A DNA stretch of 64,000 nt from Macrobrachium rosenbergii (GCF_040412425.1 NC_089743.1:84759971-84823970); one strand, 5' to 3'; positions 11,140 to 23,665 are shown, counted from the stretch's first letter. Numbers and translations: made by a program. Notes: generated by a model not told the origin, from the sequence alone.

Positions 11140-11375
11140 ATGAAGATCCGTTCCAGGTAGGCAGAGATATGTTCTCTCTGTTAGATGCACTTTGAATTTT
11201 GTGTTTGTCTATTTGTCCATCAGTCATTTATCCAGGTAAAAGTTTTTGATATGTTAACTTTAAATGGGGATTAATATAATCAAGATCCGGAAATTGGGAG
11301 GAGTAACTTACTAGTGTTTACCTCCATAAGTGTTCATTTTCATAAAGTTTTCTACTTATCCTTTTTATATTTCAT
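11140..11375. other. Short noncoding spacer
   Basis: AT-rich sequence between the LINE end and the hAT-like remnant; no poly(A) tail of the LINE is visible. Confidence 0.4.
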
Positions 11376-11389
11376 GAGACGTCTCTGTC

Positions 11390-11849
<460 letters not shown>

Positions 11850-11850
<1 letters not shown>

Positions 11851-12080
11851 ATTTTTTTTTTTCAAATATTACTTACATTACCTTTGTGTTGGAATTTACT
11901 TTGAATTTATTTTTCTAAAAAGAATATTTTTACATTCATACAAATAGGTACATAAAATTCCAGTATGTGCAGAATATAAGAAAGTTAATGGTAAAGTCCT
12001 CCTGGGCCTCTGTAGGCTCATAGGGCAGGCGCTGATCTCCTGTTTCTTAGGCAGACAGCCATTGGTGGGGACAGATCCCA
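11850..12080. other. Noncoding spacer with T-rich run
   Basis: AT-rich sequence with a poly(T) run near 11851; no feature recognised. Confidence 0.4.
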
Positions 12081-12084
12081 GTGC

Positions 12085-12400
12085 CTATGACACGTGGTCA
12101 GTGTGTCGCTAGGCACCCTCCAATCGTCAAACATACCAAATTGCAGCCCTCTAGCCTCAGTAGTTTTTATTTATTTAAGGTTAAAATTAGCCATAATCGT
12201 GCTTCTGGCAACGGCAGAGCATCGGCCACCACTGGACCGTGGTTAAAGTTTCATGGGCCACGGCTCACAGAATTATACCGAGACAGCCGAGAGATAGATC
12301 TATTTTCGGTGGCCTTTGTTATATGCTGTAGCGGTTGCACAGAAAACTCGATTGCGCCGAAGAAACTTCAGTGCATATTTTACTTGTTTATTTTTGAACA
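12085..12400 (+). repeat. Dispersed repeat family D (~310 bp, GC-richer)
   Basis: A sharply bounded block, much richer in GC than its flanks, runs from about gtgtcgctaggcaccctcc to gaagaaacttcagtgcat. It contains two stretches that strike me as a common decapod interspersed repeat: caaattgcagccctctagcc and accgagacagccgagagata. A 122-codon open frame crosses it but is chance. An internal complementary pair (gcgccgaagaaact versus the tttcggtggcc region) may form structure. Identification as a dispersed repeat rests on memory and composition and could not be checked here. Confidence 0.5.
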
Positions 12401-12479
12401 GGAAAATGAAACAGGTTATTCTTTGTTATACAAATTACTTGATATTTGATATCTTTTACTGTTTTTAGTGACCAAAGTT

Positions 12480-13445
12480 TTAAAATGTATTGCATCTATC
12501 TACTCTGAACACTGGGTGCAGGAACATATAACCTCGGTGTGTGAACAATGATGCCAAGTGAGTTCATTCAGATATTTTATCATTCTAATTGTGCATTTTT
12601 AAATGTTCACTATTTCTTGGGAATGATAGTTCACATTCAATTTACATTCAACCTTTCTTCATTTTTCCAAATAACCTTAACCTATGTCATTTCTTAATGC
12701 ATTGCAGGTCTCATACCTGACAATGGTTTCTAAAATTCATAATTTATGAACATTAAGTTGCAAAAACACACACGGTCTTCGAGAAGTTTGATGGATAATC
12801 TTAATTGTATCAGCTTTTGTTGCTGAGTGAAATCAAACAAATTATTAGTAGAAAGTGGTTGATCAAACTGACATCTGAATTTCTGTAGCAACAGTTCCTT
12901 TATTAATTTTTGATTAATGACTACGTGATCTGTTTATTTGTGAATGATCTCACATGGAGATGTCTAAGAGTGTTTATGGACGTCCTTGTGTTGGAAAAGA
13001 ACAAGAATTTTCAGCACAAAAGGAGAAATTGCATCCCATTTTCATTTGTAGTTCTTCTTTTGACAAAATCATTGTAACCTCCTGACCAGCTGTTATCTAA
13101 AAAATTCTCATGTGCAATGAATAAGGTTTTCATTACACAAGCTATGTGAAATTAATGTAAAGTGTCCTGTTCATTTAACATGAAATTGATAAAGCAGCCA
13201 AAATGGCAACTATAGTATTTTGCATTCACCTCAAAATAAATCATTCCTTTGCTGGACTTTTCATATCTCTTTAAAAACCTTAAATCAGGTGGCAAGACAG
13301 ACTAAACATTAATGAAATTATAAACATCAAATTTGTTAATTGTTAGAGGGGCTTGATTTATAAACCAAAAAGAATGCCATATTGAAGTAACCATATCCCA
13401 TTTTAATAACACAAAAACTGAAAATTATATTTAAGAAAAAAACAA
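12480..13445 (+). repeat. Diverged duplication, copy 1
   Basis: It starts with aaaatgtattgcatctatct and ggtgcaggaacatataacct, and ends with aggtggcaagacagactaaa, gaggggcttgatttata and cattttaataacacaaaaa. The same landmarks occur in the same order at 14310-15130. No coding sequence is conserved between the copies. Confidence 0.8.
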
Positions 13446-14110
13446 TTCAAAAAACAAGTCAATTGGTGTCAAATGTTTCAACTTGGTGATCTGGTTGAAA
13501 TATCAAACAATAATAATCTGTCAGTGATTGCAGAGCCAAAGAAGTTTAAACTTGAATGGAATAGGTATTTGAAGATGAAGTTGCCCAAAATTTTGTTGCC
13601 CAAAAGTGAAGAACCTGGGATCAATGATGCCAAGGAATGCATCATCCTTTCATTCCTTTCAAATGTAGAAGGAAATCCATTCCTATGTATCATTACTTTA
13701 ATCATGCAGAGAATCTAAGAATAAGAATTATTTCATGAAAGAACAACTGCGTAATCTGGACATATCTTTTAAAGCATGTGTGACAAGAACAACCAACCGG
13801 AGTTTATGGTTGGGGATGCATCTCAGGCTCTTGAGCAGTATGCCCGACAAGAAAAAATTCTAAACATTCTTGTCCTCGTCCTGATAAATTATGTCCCAGT
13901 CATCCTGAGATATGGCAGAATATTGTGAGAGCTTAGGATACCACTTGCTTACCCAACACTATTCTCTAAAGCCACCTATAAACCAAGTCATCCTCTGTAC
14001 TTTCAAAAAGCACTTCCATCAATGGACAAAGAGTAACATGGTAAAGTTTCTTTATTTATCAAAAGGAAATGAAAATGAAGCTGCAACCCCTTTAATTACA
14101 TTTTACTATA
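13446..14110. other. Spacer between the duplicated blocks
   Basis: Holds an 81-codon open frame (13473-13718, plus) with no recognisable domain and several short frames. There is no sign that it is coding. Confidence 0.35.
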
Positions 14111-14149
14111 CCTGATCTCTTTTCTCATCTTAGGTGTCCAGGGCTCTCC

Positions 14150-14245
14150 TATCAATTGTTGCAACATTATTCTTAGAGCTGAATGGCCTCATTGATCTCA
14201 GCACTTGGCCTTTGGCCTAAATTTGATATTCCATTTCCAACTACC
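14150..14245 (+). repeat. SINE-like repeat family A, 3' part
   Basis: It contains agctgaatggcctcattgat, then cagcacttggcctttggcct and aaatttgatattccat. The same ordered motifs recur at 15245-15462 and 44128-44252, and the end alone at 27541-27580. Confidence 0.65.
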
Positions 14246-14309
14246 ACTGACAGGAGGAATTTAGAACGAACTTCAGTCTGGTGAATGCAATTCACAACAT
14301 CGTTAGTGA

Positions 14310-15130
14310 TAAAATGTATTGCATCTATCTACTGTGAACAATGGGTGCAGGAACATATAACCTCGGTGTGTGAATAATTGTGTGGGGTTCATTCAATTGA
14401 GAACAATTATAAGGACATCGTCAAAACTAGGTTGTCATAAATGTTCACCATTTGAGGGGAATGCAGTTCAAGGGCCAATTACATTTCAACTTTCTTCATC
14501 ATCTCCATATAAACTTAACCCACACGAAGTGCTCTGGTGAACTGACAATGTATCAGAATTCATAATAGTGAACATTAACTTAAAACACACACGGAATAGA
14601 GTTACATCACTGATAAATGATCTTAGGACATTTCACAAAAGAAAATTATTTGTCGAAATTAGTTCCCTTAAACAGGCATATATTGAATTTCCTGCAAAAC
14701 TCTCAAAAGTTATTGTGAGACTCAGTGGAAGCACTATATCAAAGAGAATGATCTCAGCATATAGCCTACCTAACATGCTCTGACGACATTTGCAACAAGA
14801 ATTTTTAAGGAATATGAAAGCCCAACCTTGGTTCTGCTTTTGACAAAATCAAAGTAACTGCTGACCACTCAGTCAGCTTGCATGTATGCATGGGCATCCT
14901 TGGCAGTGGTGCTGCATTACTGTTATTGCAAAATGCTAACCATCAAATACTTGTTCACAATATAGGTCTACCTCTGCTGGTACTTTTCAGGTAACGAAAC
15001 TCTTAAACAGGTGGCAAGACAGACTAAACATTAATGGATGAAATAATCTGATAAAGTTAGAGGGGCTTGATTTATAATTCAAGTGACCAAGCATGAGATC
15101 CATTTTAATAACACAAAAAGTAAATGTGAA
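14310..15130 (+). repeat. Diverged duplication, copy 2
   Basis: Parallel to 12480-13445: aaaatgtattgcatctatct at 14313, ggtgcaggaacatataacct at 14343, acaaaatca near 14845, aggtggcaagacagactaaa at 15009 and gaggggcttgatttata at 15060. Copy 2 is shorter by about 150 bp. The offset between copies is about 1.8 kb, too far for simple adjacency, so either a segmental duplication including the spacer or two insertions of one element is possible. Confidence 0.8.
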
Positions 15131-15244
15131 GAGAAACAATTACAAGAGCCATCCTGCAGGGGTAATGTTGTCAGTACACCTCACGGGGTACACTTAGGCA
15201 TTAGTAAAGGTTCATTTGTAGCGTTATTTGGAACCCTAGCTGTA

Positions 15245-15462
15245 AAACCCTTTCATTATTTTACTGTACCTCCATTCATATTATCTTTCTTCCATCTTGC
15301 TATCCACTCTCTGCTAACAATTATTTCATGTTGCAACTGCAAGGTTCTTCTGTTACACCTTCCAAACTTACCTACTTTCAATTTCCTTTCCGGCTCTGAA
15401 TGACCTCGTGGGTTCCAGTGCTTGGCCTTGGGCCTAAACTTTATGTTCCATTCCATTCCATA
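15245..15462 (+). repeat. SINE-like repeat family A, longest copy
   Basis: The most complete copy in the window. It has a pyrimidine-rich start (ctttcttccatcttgctatc), an attgcaactgcaag-like middle (gttgcaactgcaaggttctt), and the conserved end (ctgaatgacctcgtgggttc, agtgcttggccttgggccta). The end runs into a ccattccattccat repeat, the likely tail. No RNA polymerase III boxes were securely identified. Confidence 0.7.
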
Positions 15463-15469
15463 CACGCGA

Positions 15470-17680
15470 TTGTTTGAAGTTTAACTTTTATACCACTCGT
15501 TACTCTGGGTATTGCTTATAGGCCTAACACCATAAACTGACGTTTTACAGTAAAGCCGTGCAAGTTAATAAAGATACTTATTTACTTAAAGGAAATGAAA
15601 ATGAAAATACTTATTTACATGTTCTCAGGTGATCTGTTCTATAGGTGTCGAGGGCTACTCGAAATGGCAGCACGCCATGGGAACTGATCATTTAATCGCT
15701 TCTCCCATGGACACAAGGAGTTACCTATTCATAAGTAAAGACATGTAAGTCATCTTATTCAAGTAAGCACAAGTTGTAAAGGTAGAAAATCTTTTACAAT
15801 AAACACTTCTGGTATTGAACGAAGCGCTTTGGAACATTCAGAAATGCCATAAGCTCAATATGATGAGAGATTTTTCGTAAAGTTTTGGCTTCACTTATTT
15901 TCAGTAATGTATGTATTTTTTTTTTTATAGAAGATGCTGTGTCTCATTTTACCTACTAAAACGAAAACAAAGAGAATGAAGAAAATTCTTCGGTTGCCAG
16001 CTAGTTTTTCTAGGACAAGTTAAAAGACAGTCTCTATGGTAGTGTGGTACATAGAACACCCAGTAAGAGGGCGCCGAAGAGCAGCGCACCTGTACCGTAG
16101 TGTCCTAATAGACCGACAATACCCGAGGGGTCTCCCCTACACAGCTCGTACAGAGGGTAAGGTTGTATTAATGATAATTTACCAAATCTTGTGCAGTACT
16201 TGAACGCTGAAATTCTGTCACTCACCTTTTTCCTGTGCTTTCACTCCCGCTCATCTAAAACCTCGAGTTTCATAGTTATCTAAGTAGGCCTGTTTCTTCG
16301 AACACTTCGGGCATCTTGATCCTTAATGTACTTTGTAAGGTATTACCCAACTCTCCATTATTAAGAACTCGTGAATTTTCCATCTTAACCCTGTAGTGAC
16401 GCATCTAGCAATTTGACAATAAGCCATCATGCAATAGTGAAACGGTTTTGCACGTTCAATTAAAATTTCCGTTGGTGTGGTTTTTGACATAAAATGTACT
16501 TTTATTTTAATGTACTTAACTTTTCATATTTGCTGGCTGAAAGTTTTGTTAGTAATAAATTGGTTGTAAGATCCAACGGAACTGTTGGGTTCAAATGAAA
16601 TGTTAGGCTTATCAATATCACTATGTTTATGACCTTTAACGTGTAATTTTACCGCATTTTGAAGTTAGGTAAATACTCAGAGGTGCTTGGGAAACTTCGG
16701 TATTATTGTTTAAAGCAAAATTCTTCATACATTTTCCAGGGAAATTTAGTTGAAATTACAGATTTCATCAAGGATACAGTATGCAAAATTATTAAAAACG
16801 AAATACCTAGACTTATGCCGTATTGTTTTCGTTGCAGAAATATCTGTTTCATTATTATACAAGGTGAACCTCAGGAGATTGAAGCTTTCCGCGCAAATTC
16901 TTTAATTTCAAATTATACACGTTATATGGAATAGTCCTAATCATGTTTGCAGCACCTTGTAGCTAGGTTCTTATTTAAGCAGGCGTATTAAACGTAATTA
17001 CTGTTTACCGTTTATTCCTTTTTTTCTTGTCTAAGGTCCCGCAAACTCAGTTTTATACGGTATACTCCACATTAATTGTCAAATCACACTGCCATGGCAC
17101 TCAGAAAATAGGAAAATCAATAATTATTTCTTGAACGGCTTGATATTTTCAGCCCTCTTGATATTGAGTGGGGCTTACTCTACAGTCTTGCAGTGGCTAA
17201 TTTGAAGGCTCTAAACGTACATTAGAATTGCATCTTGGTTCAGATAACTAGAGACCATCATTCTTGATAGTTTGGAGAGTCATTACACTTATTTTAAACA
17301 TTATCATAGCTTTGAAAGGGAACCAGTGCAACTTGAACAATACAGGCGTAAATCATGTTGCACAGTGCAACACCGTTTATTAATCTTGCTGCTCATTTTA
17401 GTATACTGTGCAGCTTCCTAATTTGCATCTCAGGCAGATTATGATAGAGTTGCAATAGTCCACTATGTTTATGGCACAATTAGTCACGATAAGAGAGAGT
17501 AGCTTTCGTGCGGGTAGGACATGTCTGTGAAGTGCCCTGTGAAAAATGCCTGTTTTGCGCGATGTTCAAAGTGAATATGAGGAAGAGGAAGGAAAAAGAG
17601 AAAATAAATACTGTAGAAATTAAATCAAGTAAAGGTTATCAAACTGTCATATGAAACATTATCTCATAATTATCGAAGCA
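15470..17680. other. AT-rich sequence without recognisable gene
   Basis: Short open frames only (for example 16659-16934 plus, 91 codons, no motif). A GC-richer segment at 16050-16150 and several T-runs are present. Nothing supports a gene. Confidence 0.4.
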
Positions 17681-17699
17681 GCACGTCAAGATGGAACAC

Positions 17700-19010
17700 T
17701 AAAGAAAATAGTGGAGAAGGATGAGTCAACCCAAATCGAGAGAGTCAGCAACCTGCGGACATTGCTCTGGAGAAGCTGACGAGGAAGGAACTTGCTGTGA
17801 AATGTGTGACGTATGGTTTCATTATGAATGTTCGGGCATCGAGGTCAGATACACACCCATACTTCGTGGTGATAACATATTGTACATCTGTAATAATTGC
17901 AAGAGGCCTGAACAAAGAACACACAAAAGACTCATTAAAGATGAACTTGAAGAAATAAAAGAAAACACAGAGATATTAACAAAGTTGATTCGGGATTCGG
18001 CACAGAAAACCACTGACGTAATGATCAACATAGATGAAATCCAAAACAAAATTGATAATGATGTAAAGAGCATGACAAACATGGACAAAACTTATGCTGA
18101 ATCATTAAAGACAAAAAAAGTGCTTCTGATTAAATCTACAGATGATGAGAGCACAGCAGCTAATTATGAGTGAAATAACGGATCCAATTGAACAGACTAA
18201 AACAACAAAAGATGGACACTTATTTGTAAGATTTCCAGACAGGAAAAACTTAGAAAAGGCAAAAATGGAGATTCAGAATATCAATAATATATCAGTAAAT
18301 GAGAAAGGTAAACTTAAACCAAAAATGAAAGTAGTCTATGTCCCGAAGGATGAAGATGACATTGTCGATAACATTGTAAAGAAAAATCCATGGATAGGGG
18401 CCTCATTTCTGAAAATGACTTTCTGAAAATTGTAAAGGAAATTATAACCAAAGATGACAAATATAATCACTGAATCATCAAATGTACACCACAAATACGA
18501 AAGGCTATCTATGATAGAGGTGACAAATTGTGTACATTGTATATCCGTTGCAAAGTATTCGACTGTTACATGCCCTACCAATGCTATAAATGTCAGGAAT
18601 TTGATCATAGCAAATTGTAGAACTGACCAAGCTTGCCCTGGATGTGGTGAAAATCACAAATCAAATGAATGTGCTAGCAACATCAAGTGTAAAAATTTTG
18701 TAAAGAAAGGTCTTAGTGATACTAAACATGAAACATATGATGGCAATAAGTGCACAGTATATATAAAGAATATGTGTCAAAGGTGAAAAATAATACGGAT
18801 CATGGATTTGACTAATAACCTTCTATGCAATTTAATAAGAAGAAAGCCAATCTAAAAAAAAACTAAGGACTCACCTATCCTGCAGGAGCTACGATACTGA
18901 CGAGAAAACACTGAGAGACAATTATTAAATATAAGAAGCATCTTATTTTGAAAGCGTAAAAGGTCCCACCAGAAAGGGAATTATCCCTGTGGAGGGATGT
19001 ACATAAAACC
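17700..19010 (+). mobile_element. Retrotransposon ORF1 unit, copy 1 (PHD finger and zinc knuckles)
   Basis: A LINE-type gag-like ORF1 with its flanks. Homology with the minus-strand copy at 28905-29790 covers the second half and ends at the same point (cataaaaccaaacaaagtga) in both. No endonuclease or reverse transcriptase follows. The copy is interrupted by frameshifts near 18160, near 18420 and near 18610. Confidence 0.75.
17721..18786 (+). pseudogene. Gag-like ORF1: PHD finger, coiled coil, CCHC knuckles
   Basis: The first frame (17721-18173, ATG start) opens with a PHD-type zinc finger. Its ligands are Cys12, Cys15, Cys26, Cys29, His34, Cys37, Cys57 and Cys60 (CEMCDVWFHYEC in the middle). 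A Lys/Glu-rich coiled coil follows at residues 75-135 (KDELEEIKENTEILTKLI). After a frameshift, 18142-18426 has an RRM-like segment (DGHLFVRFPDRKNLEKAKME). The last part carries YKCQEFDH and CPGCGENHKSNEC, tandem CCHC knuckles for nucleic acid binding. PHD fingers in ORF1 proteins are known in several LINE groups and may target chromatin. At least three frameshifts inactivate it. Confidence 0.8.
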
Positions 19011-19630
19011 AAACAAAGTGATGCGTTTGCGTTAGGGATATGCATTTAATCCGACAAAGAGGCATCCATGTTCCCTTATGCTCAGTTGCGGTTCCATATT
19101 CAGCCAGAGTAGGATAGTTCCCAGTACATTACGACTTTATCAGTAAGTACAAGATGAATTGTTATTAATAATCCTGCTCTTATATATTCCAAAAGAAAAA
19201 CGGATAGCCACAGATGGTGGGTTCACTGATTACCGCTGAATCGGTCCAGAACTTAGGCCTATAATACTTTGGTAAAAAAAAAAACTGAGCTTATTTGAAG
19301 AAATAAAAAAAAACGTTTGAGCCGAGAACAATTTACAACGTTCTCTCCCAGATAGGAGATTTATCCTATGTAGTGACGTTAGAGCGCATTCCGGGCGTTC
19401 GTGAATATGCCACTGGGAACGCAGCCGTTCCCTTGGCGACAAAAGTTTACATTTCCGTAAGTTCTATTTTTGTTGCAAACGCAACCGCGGATGTGTCAGT
19501 GGATCGTAACTTCATAATTATCGCTATGTTGAAATTCTGTTCGTATTCCTTTTGATGCATGGTCAGTTATTTCTTTTTTCGTTTGGTAATACTGCCACTT
19601 TGTGATTTTACTTTGTCGCTGAGGCATATA
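19011..19630. other. Noncoding spacer
   Basis: No gene recognised; a 60-70 codon frame on each strand near 19230-19555 lacks motifs. A-rich runs at 19273 and 19305. Confidence 0.35.
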
Positions 19631-19637
19631 GTGTGTG

Positions 19638-19999
<362 letters not shown>

Positions 20000-20099
20000 G
20001 CCTTAGCGAAAAAAGTAATCTCATTTCTATCATATCTTACGGTGAAAGGGGTAAGCCGAATGCAATGTTAGCAATTCGAGCGCGGATGGGTCGAGGTAC

Positions 20100-20300
20100 G
20101 TAGTACTTACTTTCACAGATGGTTTATGTCCTTTGCGTCCAAATTATTAATGACCTGGACTCTCCATCGAAAGACCCGAGTTCGGTCCCGTGGTGGGTCA
20201 GAAGTTGGGCTAAAAGACAGCCCAATGTATAAAGGAACAAATATATCCAGTGTATCACTCATTTTTTTTTTTATTCGGGCCACGGAGTCTAGATGGAAAT
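20100..20300 (+). repeat. Candidate tRNA-derived SINE
   Basis: The sequence aagacccgagttcggtcccg at about 20170-20190 contains gttcggtccc, close to the RNA polymerase III B box (GGTTCGAnTCC). An A-box-like taatgacctgg lies about 35 bp upstream, which fits a tRNA-like promoter. A full cloverleaf was not worked out, so this remains tentative. Confidence 0.35.
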
Positions 20301-20419
20301 TTCTCTTGGCGGTAATTGAATTCGAGTATTCTGAGTAACAACACACCTTGACCACGCTGATTGTCTTTATATCGTGTAGATATGGTTGCACACCGGTAAA
20401 TTCAGTACTTACAATAGAT

Positions 20420-20424
<5 letters not shown>

Positions 20425-20479
<55 letters not shown>
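20425..20479 (+). repeat. (GA)n microsatellite
   Basis: About 55 bp of pure AG repeat. Confidence 0.97.
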
Positions 20480-20482
<3 letters not shown>

Positions 20483-20791
20483 AACTGTGGTTGGGTTTAT
20501 TTCCTGTCAATTTCATTGTTATTATTAAACACTACTATATAGAGTTTTGTAATGCCTTGAGAATGATTGTTGTATAACCATGTGATCATACAAGATAAAC
20601 CCGATACCGTTGTGTCTTCGTTAGTACTTGTTACAATACGGTGAGGGTGTCAAACAAGTTCTTAAAATCAAACCAACTGTTTCATAGATCTCGTTAAATA
20701 TTAAAAATTTCCCACCACGTGTGACCTAACAAAACATCAAGAAGAAATCATCAATCGTATTTTCATTTTTATGAAAGTAAATTCCATGATG

Positions 20792-23665
20792 TAGTGCAGC
20801 AGTTAAGTAGAAAAATACTTCAGTTTGTGATACAAGCATGAAATTTGGCACAAGTGCTCATTTTAACCCACTCTTTAGAAAAATCTGGTGTTCACTCAAA
20901 ATTTCAATATGGCCACCACTTTTAAAGATGGCCACTAGTTGTTTCGATTTCTGACATTTTGAGTAAATCATTGTTGAAGTAAATACATCAACCATTATTC
21001 AGATAATATCTTCCTGGGTAGAAGAGTTAATTGAAGAAATCACCAGAGCTCCTACTACTATATTTACCATTGTGGTAAAGATGGCGTACAAAATGGCAGC
21101 CATGAAACATTTTGCTTGATACCTGCAACTAAGAAAGATAGAGACATAAAACTTTTATCTATGCCTACATTTATAAACCCAGAGAATCTATTTCTAGCAT
21201 TTCTATTGGGCTGTTATCAATATTGCATCTTGGAACGGGACCAGATAATGCTACTGAAAAGTATACAAGCACAAGACTATAATGGAGTATGATAACAAAA
21301 TATCTTATCTATGTTCGAGGACTGTCTCAGTGTCTTGTTTTAAGCCTGAAATGAACGCAAGATTTTAAAGATGCATGGTGTCACCCTTTAGTGTGACGAA
21401 ATTCTCATTCAGATGTATCTGAAGCATCATTTGCAACATTATAGTTACACCTCACATTATGATTACACCACCTCACATTTGCAGCTACACAAAGCTGTGC
21501 ATGGCTTGGCACTGCAGCACTTGGTGGTGTTGGGTTTTTGGACTTGAAGGAAGCAGGGGGGGGGAGTTATTTGTGAAGGAGTCAGGTAGCTCAGGTACAG
21601 ATTTTACCCTCTCTGGCCCAAACTGTACTGGCTGACGCTCTTTGCCCCAGTTGTCTTTGGCAGGGTGCTGGAATACCGAAATGCTGGTTCCATGAAATGA
21701 GGTAATAGCCGTAGTTGCTGAAGGGTTGTGATCAATGTCGCCCATGACCGCAGTGGTAAACAACCCCTTTCTCAAGACAGGTGGACAGACTGCACCCTCT
21801 TCTACATACTTGGTGACAGTGGCATCTCCCAGCCTGGCTGATATTTCCAGCACCCTGTTCATAGGAAATGCTCATGCCATGATCATGAAGCATTTCTACC
21901 AGGTTTCTCTTCCTGGAAAAGGAGTTTCCCTATCCTTTGAGTGTCGATGTACACTTGCTCCTTCGTTCTGTTTTGGGAAGCAGTGGTACTGCAGGAGCCG
22001 AGCAATAGTCAGGTCTGACATTGATGAGCCAAACCTTAACTGTGACTTTGTCTGCTCCATGTTCGACCAAAGGTGCTATCAGACATGGACTGATGATCCA
22101 GAATTTGCTTCCTCAATGTCTTTGCTGCCTAAAAGCAATCACAAGCTTATCTGAGTAGACACACTTCTTCCTTTCTTGTGTGCTTCTAATTCAGGGATTT
22201 CTGCTAATAATTTGTCCTTTAATCTTGTTGTATTTACAGTGGATGAGGCAATCCCCAATTGTTCCAGGTGCTGCTGGTATAATTAGGATATGTCTGCAAG
22301 AGGAAATATGGCAGGACCATCTGAACTCAAGCTGGTTTTAATGATATAATTAACGAGCTCTGATAGAGCCAGTGGATAAACATCTGGTTCTTAACTGTGA
22401 CATTGTTCTTTCTTAAGATTTCCAAAATGGGACCACTCCCTACTGCTGGTATTTCAGCTCTTGTGCAGTTGCATCACCTGCACCTAGTTTTGCCGATAAT
22501 TTACCATCATTAAGTGTGTGATAGCAATCATGTAGTCTCCTGCTGAGTCATGGTCATTACTTGTTGAAGATCTGATACAGGTGCCACATTTTCACAAAAA
22601 ATGCATGCTTCATTGTCATGACTCATTCGACGCTGTTTAGCATGCTTTTCCTGTGGTTCACTACCTTCAACTGTAGATCTTCGCTTTCTGGCACGATCAA
22701 GTTTTGCATTATTAAACATGACCCTACAGCTCTTGTGATATTTTGCCATGTTTTGTTGCAGTGTTGTCTCTATGCTGCTGCCTTCATCCAGCCTTACTGG
22801 GCCAAATTTAAGCGGCATTTTGCCAATTTCTTAGAACTATGGCACATTGGGTGAAATCATTATGTACCCATCATTCACCCAGTGCCATTTAAGTCCCATG
22901 TGATCTGTACACCATCCAGGCAAGTACATGAACAGGCTATGTAAACCCCACTTAACCTTGGCTCGGCTGTCCTGCGCTGGTACCTCCTGTCAATTCAGGC
23001 ACGGCTGTCTAACTGTACCTACCAACTATTTATATACTTTCTACCAGCTAATAAATATGGGGCTATCAGACAGCATTTGGGACACTAAACTACTAAACTA
23101 CACTAAAACAAAGCTAGGTACAGTGTAAGTAAAGCAAGATTAGCTGACACTGAACCCCATGCTGAGTTACACAGCAGTGCAGTCACCAGTGTGCCCTGGT
23201 TGTGCGCTGACATTCACTCTTTTAAACTTAAACTAAAGATAAAAACCACAACCTAAATTATATATAGACTTGCAAACTATTATATTGAACAGGAAGACAT
23301 TTTTCATGCCTACTGAATCCTGAGAAGTGATTATTTAAGGTTTTTGGCTGCCATATTGGATGCATTCTTTCTTTATATATGCTACATGAAGTCTTTAACA
23401 GAAATACATTTTACTTTTGCTTGGTTACTCTGCCTGAAATGTGTATAACCAAAGAAATGCATAAAAACATGACCAGAGGCACATGAGTCCCATGTCAAAG
23501 CCTTGACTAGCTTCTGTCTTGGAAAACAGAAGCCATTTTTGAATTTGGAGTGGACACCCAGTAATTTTCAAAAAGTGGCCTATGGAGAAGATATGTACCA
23601 AAATTTCATGCTTGCATCATTAACTGAAGTATTTTAGTGAAAAAATTATTTTATCTGCTGCACTA
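20792..23665 (-). mobile_element. 2.87-kb element with ~125-bp terminal inverted repeats and an uncharacterised protein remnant
   Basis: The left end (tagtgcagcag at 20792) and right end (ctgctgcacta at 23655-23665) are exact complements. The similarity continues inward for about 125 bp through aatacttcagtt, caagcatgaaatttt and a diverged inner part that includes gtgt-cactc and atggc. ATGAT occurs just outside both ends (20786-20790, 23666-23670), a possible 5-bp target duplication with one extra G on the left. The interior, read on the minus strand, holds pieces of one protein. The arrangement is that of a DNA transposon, but no DDE or other known catalytic motif is visible. Confidence 0.65.
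21485..22840 (-). pseudogene. Broken gene of an apparently uncharacterised zinc-binding family (NIDHNPS-type)
   Basis: Two legible minus-strand parts. N-terminal (22840-22528): MPLKFGPVRLDEGSSIETTL, then KYHKSCRVMFNNAKLDRARK and ACIFCE, suggesting a zinc site built from His/Cys pairs. C-terminal (about 21960-21485): EIPFPGRETW, MNRVLEISARLGDATVTKYV, CPPVLRKGLFTTAVMGDIDH and NPSATTAITSFHGTSISVFQ. The middle has stops and frameshifts. From memory, the block G-L-F-T-T-A-x-x-D-N-I-D-H-N-P-S-S-T-T-A with S-F-H-G-T-G-I-S recurs in many unannotated invertebrate proteins with no assigned function. The family is not identified here and no reaction is claimed. Confidence 0.6.

Larger units (their letters stand above)
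10021..11140 (+). mobile_element. Non-LTR (LINE) retrotransposon with internal deletion
   Basis: Three parts appear in the expected order: a gag-like ORF1 (10021-10589), the very start of an endonuclease ORF2 (from about 10610), and the last part of the reverse transcriptase ORF (10740-11134). The endonuclease start reads RIKIIQHNVKSWK and continues in a shifted frame as EEDPDII-INEHG. It then runs directly into QFGQRGISRHVRERLRIA, which lies far downstream in intact elements. Most of the endonuclease and the polymerase core is thus deleted, with the join near 10740. Frameshifts and stops add to the damage. Confidence 0.75.

Noticed and set aside
12081..12449. 122-codon plus-strand frame
   Set aside because: It lies across the dispersed repeat D and shows no domain; the openness comes from the GC-rich repeat.
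13473..13718. 81-codon plus frame between the duplicated blocks
   Set aside because: No domain, and the opposite strand is open over the same interval.
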